This document shows positions 6,803 to 9,632 of a stretch of DNA of 9,632 nucleotides, in pieces (the stretch's first letter is position 1; the number at the start of each line of letters is the position of its first letter). Made by a program: the position numbers and the translations under genes. A model generated the notes under the pieces. It ran no database searches, had not been told where the DNA came from, and saw nothing but the letters and a program-made list of their open reading frames with translations. Where the stretch lies: assembly GCA_018830925.1 (NCBI GenBank), contig JAHJRK010000542.1, forward strand, positions 1-9,632, given 5' to 3'. Source of the stretch: Pseudomonadota bacterium. GTDB lineage: Bacteria; Desulfobacterota; Desulfobacteria; Desulfobacterales; RPRI01.

Positions 6803-7666
6803 GTGAAAGATTTAAAAATATTTATTATTACCGGTCTCTCCGGATCCGGCAAAAGTACGGCAATTGCGGCATTTGAAGACGCAGGGTTCTACTGCGTAGA
6901 CAACATGCCTGTTGCCCTCCTTCCCAAATTTCTGAGACTTCCGATCAAAAGCTCGGATGAAATCGCAGGACTTGCCTTTGTAATGGATCTTCGGGAAAAA
7001 GGATTCTTATCAAAATGCAAGTCCGTCTTCGATTCGATACGTCAAACCGGCTGTTATTTTGAAATTCTGTTTCTTGAGGCCGATGAAGAGATTTTATTGC
7101 AGCGCTTCAGCCAGACGAGAAGGCATCATCCCCTCTCGCACGGCATTTCCCTTATTGAAAACATCAGAATTGAGAAAGAACATCTCAAGGATTTGAAAAC
7201 ATGCGCAGACAGGATAATAAATACATCCAGATATAATGTCCACGAACTTAAATCCATAATTTCAGATATAGCACTTAAAAGTAAAAGTATTTCACCAATG
7301 AGAATGCATGTGCTCTCGTTCGGGTATAAGTTTGGAATACCCATTGACGCTGATCTTATTATAGATGTCCGTTTTCTTGCAAATCCTTACTTTAAACCAG
7401 AGTTAAGAGATCTGGACGGAGAAAGCGAAAAAGTTAGAAACTTTGTATTAAAAAACACGAAAACAAAGACTTTTTTAAAAAAATATATTGATTTGCTTGA
7501 CTATCTAATCCCTTTATACGAAAAGGAAGGAAAGGCATATTTAACCATTGCTGTCGGATGTACAGGCGGCAGGCATCGTTCTGTTCCCATAGCCCGGACA
7601 ATCTTTGAATATTTTAACAAATCCGGGATACAAACTGGCATATCACACCGTGATATAGGCCGGTAA
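6803..7666 (+). CDS. rapZ: RNase adapter protein RapZ (YvcJ-like nucleotide-binding protein)
   Basis: In enterobacteria RapZ senses glucosamine 6-phosphate and delivers the sRNA GlmZ to RNase E; in other phyla homologues (YvcJ) are nucleotide-binding proteins of less certain role. The N-terminal P-loop domain shows Walker A GLSGSGKS (11-18), CVDNMP (31-36), VMDLRE (60-65) and RRHHPL (106-111). The C-terminal domain has SFGYKFGIPIDADLIIDVRF (172-191), ANPYF and GCTGGRHRSVPIA (252-264), all matching the E. coli protein, as does length (287 versus 284). The extreme C-terminus ends SHRDIGR, lacking the basic KRK tail that helps E. coli RapZ bind RNA, so a GlmZ-like function is not implied. Start is GTG 6803 with a weak AAAAGAAG upstream; no in-frame ATG is nearby. 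Follows ptsN as in the classical rpoN operon. Confidence 0.96.
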   Translation: MKDLKIFIITGLSGSGKSTAIAAFEDAGFYCVDNMPVALLPKFLRLPIKSSDEIAGLAFVMDLREKGFLSKCKSVFDSIRQTGCYFEILFLEADEEILLQRFSQTRRHHPLSHGISLIENIRIEKEHLKDLKTCADRIINTSRYNVHELKSIISDIALKSKSISPMRMHVLSFGYKFGIPIDADLIIDVRFLANPYFKPELRDLDGESEKVRNFVLKNTKTKTFLKKYIDLLDYLIPLYEKEGKAYLTIAVGCTGGRHRSVPIARTIFEYFNKSGIQTGISHRDIGR

Positions 7667-7756
7667 ATGCCATGACCGGATCAACGGTTACTTGAATAGT
7701 ATAGGAATTCCCTTGTGGAGACAGATAGACCCAGAAGTTTAGACTGAAAACTGTTA

Positions 7757-7817
7757 GTAAGTAAGAGATTATTTCCTGCGTTTTTCCGGCAGGAAATAAT
7801 CTTGTAAACTTACTTGC
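7757..7817 (+). other. Strong RNA hairpin within repeat copy C
   Basis: Same structure as at 6117-6177: a perfect 12-bp stem with a 9-nt loop, three further pairs, a 6-nt bulge and an 8-bp outer stem. The one base that differs from copy B inside the outer stem (A to G at 7816) replaces a T-A pair by a T-G (U-G in RNA) wobble, so pairing is kept. One such change is weak evidence for selection on structure. Confidence 0.72.
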
Positions 7818-7869
7818 ACCCTTCAAGGGGGTACTGAAAAAAGCACCCCTCAAGGGGGTATTGAAAAAA
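7816..7869 (+). repeat. 27-nt direct tandem duplication inside repeat copy C
   Basis: Two adjacent 27-nt units, each GCACCCYTCAAGGGGG followed by TAYTGAAAAAA, differ at only two positions. Copies A and B carry the unit once, so this is a local duplication in copy C. The length is nine codons and it keeps the minus-strand reading frame open, adding FFSTPLKG to the predicted peptide. Confidence 0.85.
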
Positions 7870-7990
7870 ATCCCGTTTATCGGGGTTAGGCTGTCCGCCA
7901 TACTGTTTTTTGGAATAGCTTACAGCTATCTATCTTCGGATATCGGCGAAAAGTTGCGGTCTGATTTAATACAAAGAAAAAAGGAACTTT

Positions 7991-8404
7991 ATGATAGGTA
8001 TAGTTATTGTAACTCACAAACAGCTTGGAGAAGCATTGATCGATGCGGCCGAATTTATTCTGGGTGCCCGTCCCGACGGAGTGGTATCCGTTTCCATAAA
8101 TATAAATGAAAATGCCGATAAGCTGAGGGATAAAATATCCGAAGGCATAAAAAATGTCAACATGAAGGAAGGGGTGCTTATTCTTACTGACATGTTCGGG
8201 GGAACCCCCTCAAATCTAAGTTACTCATTTCTTGAAGAAGGACGCACCGAGGTCTTATCGGGAGTAAACCTTCCCATACTTATAAAGGCGGTTAATGCGC
8301 GAAAAGATATGGAAATAAGCATGCTTGCCCAATGTATTGAGACCTATGGAAAGAAAAGCATCTCGCTTGCAAGCGGCATTTTGAAAGGAAACAAACGGAG
8401 TTAG
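7991..8404 (+). CDS. Stand-alone PTS EIIA domain of the mannose family
   Basis: A 137-residue protein with the EIIA-Man fold: MIGIVIVTHKQLGEAL at the N-terminus with phosphorylatable His9, and GVLILTDMFGGTPSN (61-75) carrying Asp67, the counterpart of the Asp that pairs with the active His in E. coli ManX (His10/Asp67). SGVNLPILIKAVNAR (89-103) is the matching 'GVN.P' segment. It contains only the IIA domain; no IIB, IIC or IID gene follows, so a regulatory rather than transport role is likely. In related genomes, as I recall, such a protein follows ptsN-rapZ, in the place of the enterobacterial npr. Phosphate would come from HPr, which is not in this window. ATG start with AAGGAA at 7981-7986. 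It is separated from rapZ by repeat copy C and from rimI by only 4 nt. Confidence 0.92.
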   Translation: MIGIVIVTHKQLGEALIDAAEFILGARPDGVVSVSININENADKLRDKISEGIKNVNMKEGVLILTDMFGGTPSNLSYSFLEEGRTEVLSGVNLPILIKAVNARKDMEISMLAQCIETYGKKSISLASGILKGNKRS

Positions 8405-8408
8405 ATTA

Positions 8409-8867
8409 TTGCATTGGAACCTTTCAGGCCTTTTCCTGTGTGATATAGAACAGGTTCTTGCAATTGAAGAGGTATCCTTCAAGGCGCCCTGGTCACGCAC
8501 CTTGTTTCTTGAAGAACTGGTATGCAAAGACGCTTCTGATTATGTCGTAAAATTAACCGGCAGCGAAAAGCATGAACCTGTAATAGCATATATATGTTCC
8601 CGTATCATCGGCTGTGAAATGAGTATTTTAAGGATTGCGGTCTCCCCGGAATGGCGGAATCTCGGGATCGCATCGTGGCTTCTTGACAAGTGTTTTAAAA
8701 TGACACGGGAAAAAGGCGTAACATCGGTTTTGCTGGAAGTAAGAGATTCCAACAGAGCTGCCATCGCTCTCTACGGTAAACTGGGCTTCATTCCCATCGG
8801 AAAAAGAACCGCTTACTACTCGGAAACTGGAGAGGACGCAGTTGTCCTCATGAAAAAATTGACATAG
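8409..8867 (+). CDS. rimI: Ribosomal protein S18-alanine N-acetyltransferase (GNAT family)
   Basis: GNAT enzyme transferring acetyl from acetyl-CoA to the N-terminus of a protein, classically ribosomal protein S18. The 152 residues carry the RimI pattern. The N-terminus AIEEVSFKAPWSRTLFLEEL (18-37) is followed by the acetyl-CoA loop RNLGIA (83-88, of Q/R-x-x-G-x-G/A type), LEVRDSN (109-115) with Glu110, LYGKLGF (121-127) with Tyr122, then GKRTAYY (131-137) and EDAVVLMKKL. Glu110 and Tyr122 are spaced as the E. coli catalytic Glu103/Tyr115. Start is TTG 8409, supported by GGAG at 8397-8400 with 8-nt spacing and by the normal length; no ATG lies near. Four nucleotides separate it from the preceding EIIA gene. 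The substrate assignment is by family; other protein targets are possible. Confidence 0.92.
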   Translation: MHWNLSGLFLCDIEQVLAIEEVSFKAPWSRTLFLEELVCKDASDYVVKLTGSEKHEPVIAYICSRIIGCEMSILRIAVSPEWRNLGIASWLLDKCFKMTREKGVTSVLLEVRDSNRAAIALYGKLGFIPIGKRTAYYSETGEDAVVLMKKLT

Positions 8868-8884
8868 CATTTAACTACTCAGGG

Positions 8885-9050
8885 GCAAAGTGCCAAAGGC
8901 ACATAGGCACAAAGGCGAACGGAATATTCGGCGAAACCGCAAAAAATCATCCGATTCGGAATGCTATTTTAACCTCTTTACCTTAACGCCGGATATTAGT
9001 GTTGTATTTGTTATGCTTTGTGCCTTAGGAACTCTGTGCCTTTGTGCCTT
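8885..9050. repeat. Large inverted repeat built from GGCACAAAGGC-type units, in the rimI-tpiA gap
   Basis: The left arm (about 8885-8920) holds GTGCCAAAGGCAC and GGCACAAAGGC (8906-8916). The right arm (about 9015-9050) holds GCCTTTGTGCC (9038-9048), the exact complement of the latter 11-mer, plus further GTGCCTT units. TGTGCCTTT (9035-9043) also pairs with AAAGGCACA (8895-8903). The roughly 95-nt middle shows no coding frame or motif I recognise. The units look like a widely dispersed intergenic repeat I remember from several environmental bacterial genomes; mobility is not shown, as no transposase or clear target duplication is visible. It fills most of the 231-nt gap. Confidence 0.6.
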
Positions 9051-9098
9051 AATCTAACGGTTATGGCCGATAGCAGGGCTTATAATAAGGAGATGATT

Positions 9099-9632
9099 AT
9101 GAATGTTCGCAGACCATTTATTGCGGGCAACTGGAAAATGTACAAAACCTGCGCCGAGGCTGTTGAAACCGCACAAAAACTGGCCGGCCTTGTATCAGGT
9201 GTAACCGATGTCGATGTTATGATCGCCCCGCCCTTCACTGCCCTCGCATCGGTACATGAAGCGATAAAAAAGAGTTCTGTTATGCTGGGCGCACAGAATA
9301 TTTTCTGGGAAAAGGAAGGCGCGTATACCGGAGAAATTTCACCAACAATGGTTGCTTCGGCAGGATGCAGATATGTTATCATCGGACATTCGGAACGGAG
9401 ACAATATTTCGGCGAAACAGACCGGTCTGTTAACAAAAAGATAAGAGCCGCAATAAACAACAGCCTTGATCCGGTTTTTTGCATAGGTGAAACGGAAAAA
9501 GAGCGGGATGCTACTGATACATTTAATATTCTTGACAAACAGATCAAAATGGGGTTAGAAGGCTTCTCTCCGGATGACCTGCAACCTTTAATTCTGGCAT
9601 ATGAGCCGGTCTGGGCGATAGGAACCGGCAAA
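9099..9632 (+). CDS. tpiA: Triose-phosphate isomerase, N-terminal 178 residues (truncated by window edge)
   Basis: Interconverts dihydroxyacetone phosphate and glyceraldehyde 3-phosphate in glycolysis and gluconeogenesis; cytoplasmic TIM-barrel dimer. Visible signatures are AGNWKMYKT (9-17) with Asn11 and Lys13 of the active site, GAQNIFWEKEGAYTGEIS (64-81) with the dimer-interface loop, VIIGHSERR (93-101) with the electrophile His97, and AYEPVWAIGTGK (167-178) with the catalytic base Glu169 and the first residues of mobile loop 6. About 70 C-terminal residues of the usual 250 lie beyond the window. Start ATG 9099 is set by AGGAG (9088-9092) with 6-nt spacing; the in-frame ATG at 9093 lies too close to that site. 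The inverted-repeat gap before it suggests its own promoter, separate from rimI, but no clear one is seen. Confidence 0.97.
   Translation, partial: MNVRRPFIAGNWKMYKTCAEAVETAQKLAGLVSGVTDVDVMIAPPFTALASVHEAIKKSSVMLGAQNIFWEKEGAYTGEISPTMVASAGCRYVIIGHSERRQYFGETDRSVNKKIRAAINNSLDPVFCIGETEKERDATDTFNILDKQIKMGLEGFSPDDLQPLILAYEPVWAIGTGK

Larger units (their letters stand above)
7696..7952 (+). repeat. Repeat copy C: long MITE-like element between rapZ and the EIIA-Man gene
   Basis: Same orientation as copy B and alignable along its whole length. It shares the identical 84-nt block (7732-7815) and the hairpin, and is longer by a 27-nt duplication (7816-7869). Outer flanks are more diverged from B than the core, and the end inverted repeat is degenerate here. 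As in B, the minus strand keeps an open frame (LTPINGIFFNTPLRG, then KTQEIISYLL). It occupies most of the 324-nt gap between rapZ and the next gene; outside the repeat I see only the ribosome site AAGGAA (7981-7986) of the downstream gene. Confidence 0.9.

Noticed and set aside
7816..7869. CRISPR-like direct repeats
   Set aside because: Two directly adjacent 27-nt units with no spacer between them and no cas genes: a tandem duplication.
7614..7901. Minus-strand 95-codon open frame in repeat copy C
   Set aside because: Same repeat-derived frame, no ribosome site, and its end overlaps rapZ antisense. The part outside the repeat has no match to the copy B frame.
7861..8109. Plus-strand open frame from repeat copy C into the EIIA-Man gene
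   Set aside because: Wrong frame relative to a clear EIIA-Man gene; composition is not protein-like and it has no ribosome site.
9080..9631. Long minus-strand open frame opposite tpiA
   Set aside because: The plus strand encodes an unmistakable triose-phosphate isomerase; the antisense frame is a shadow.

Overview
The window looks like a chromosomal housekeeping region of a Gram-negative, LPS-making bacterium. Gene content, gene order and protein flavour suggest Desulfobacterota (a Desulfobacterales-like 'delta' lineage). That placement is judgement from the sequence, not a database result. Base composition is moderately AT-rich, and coding density is high apart from three intergenic repeat stretches.

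Layout: a minus-strand gene truncated by the left edge (1-457, probable membrane-anchored M23-type peptidase) diverges from a long plus-strand run. The run starts with Kdo synthesis (kdsA, kdsC), continues with LPS export (lptC, lptA, lptB), then sigma-54 (rpoN), a long-form hibernation factor (hpf), the nitrogen-PTS EIIA (ptsN), rapZ, a stand-alone mannose-family EIIA, the GNAT acetyltransferase rimI, and finally tpiA, cut by the right edge. This is close to the enterobacterial order kdsC-lptCAB-rpoN-hpf-ptsN-rapZ, with kdsA directly before kdsC and an EIIA-Man domain where enterobacteria have the HPr-like npr. Most junctions are tight (an overlap, or gaps of 0-17 nt), which fits co-transcription and translational coupling.

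Functionally, kdsA/kdsC make Kdo for the LPS inner core. LptC, LptA and LptB are the inner-membrane anchor, periplasmic bridge and cytoplasmic ATPase of the LPS exporter. RpoN, PtsN, RapZ and EIIA-Man form a regulatory module often linked to nitrogen and envelope-precursor control.

The most striking non-genic signal is a dispersed repeat present three times. Two long copies (6055-6285 and 7696-7952) share a perfectly identical 84-nt block that folds into a strong hairpin, and they sit in the only large gaps of the rpoN-rapZ-EIIA part of the operon. A third, shortened and inverted copy (2711-2790) lies inside the coding sequence of lptA, where it is translated in frame and adds about 26 residues to the signal peptide. 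Removing those residues leaves an ordinary signal peptide of about 31 residues. The length differences among the three copies in the shared part are multiples of three. The element therefore resembles, by analogy only, the protein-inserting palindromic elements described in Rickettsia. A separate inverted repeat built from GGCACAAAGGC-type units fills the rimI-tpiA gap.
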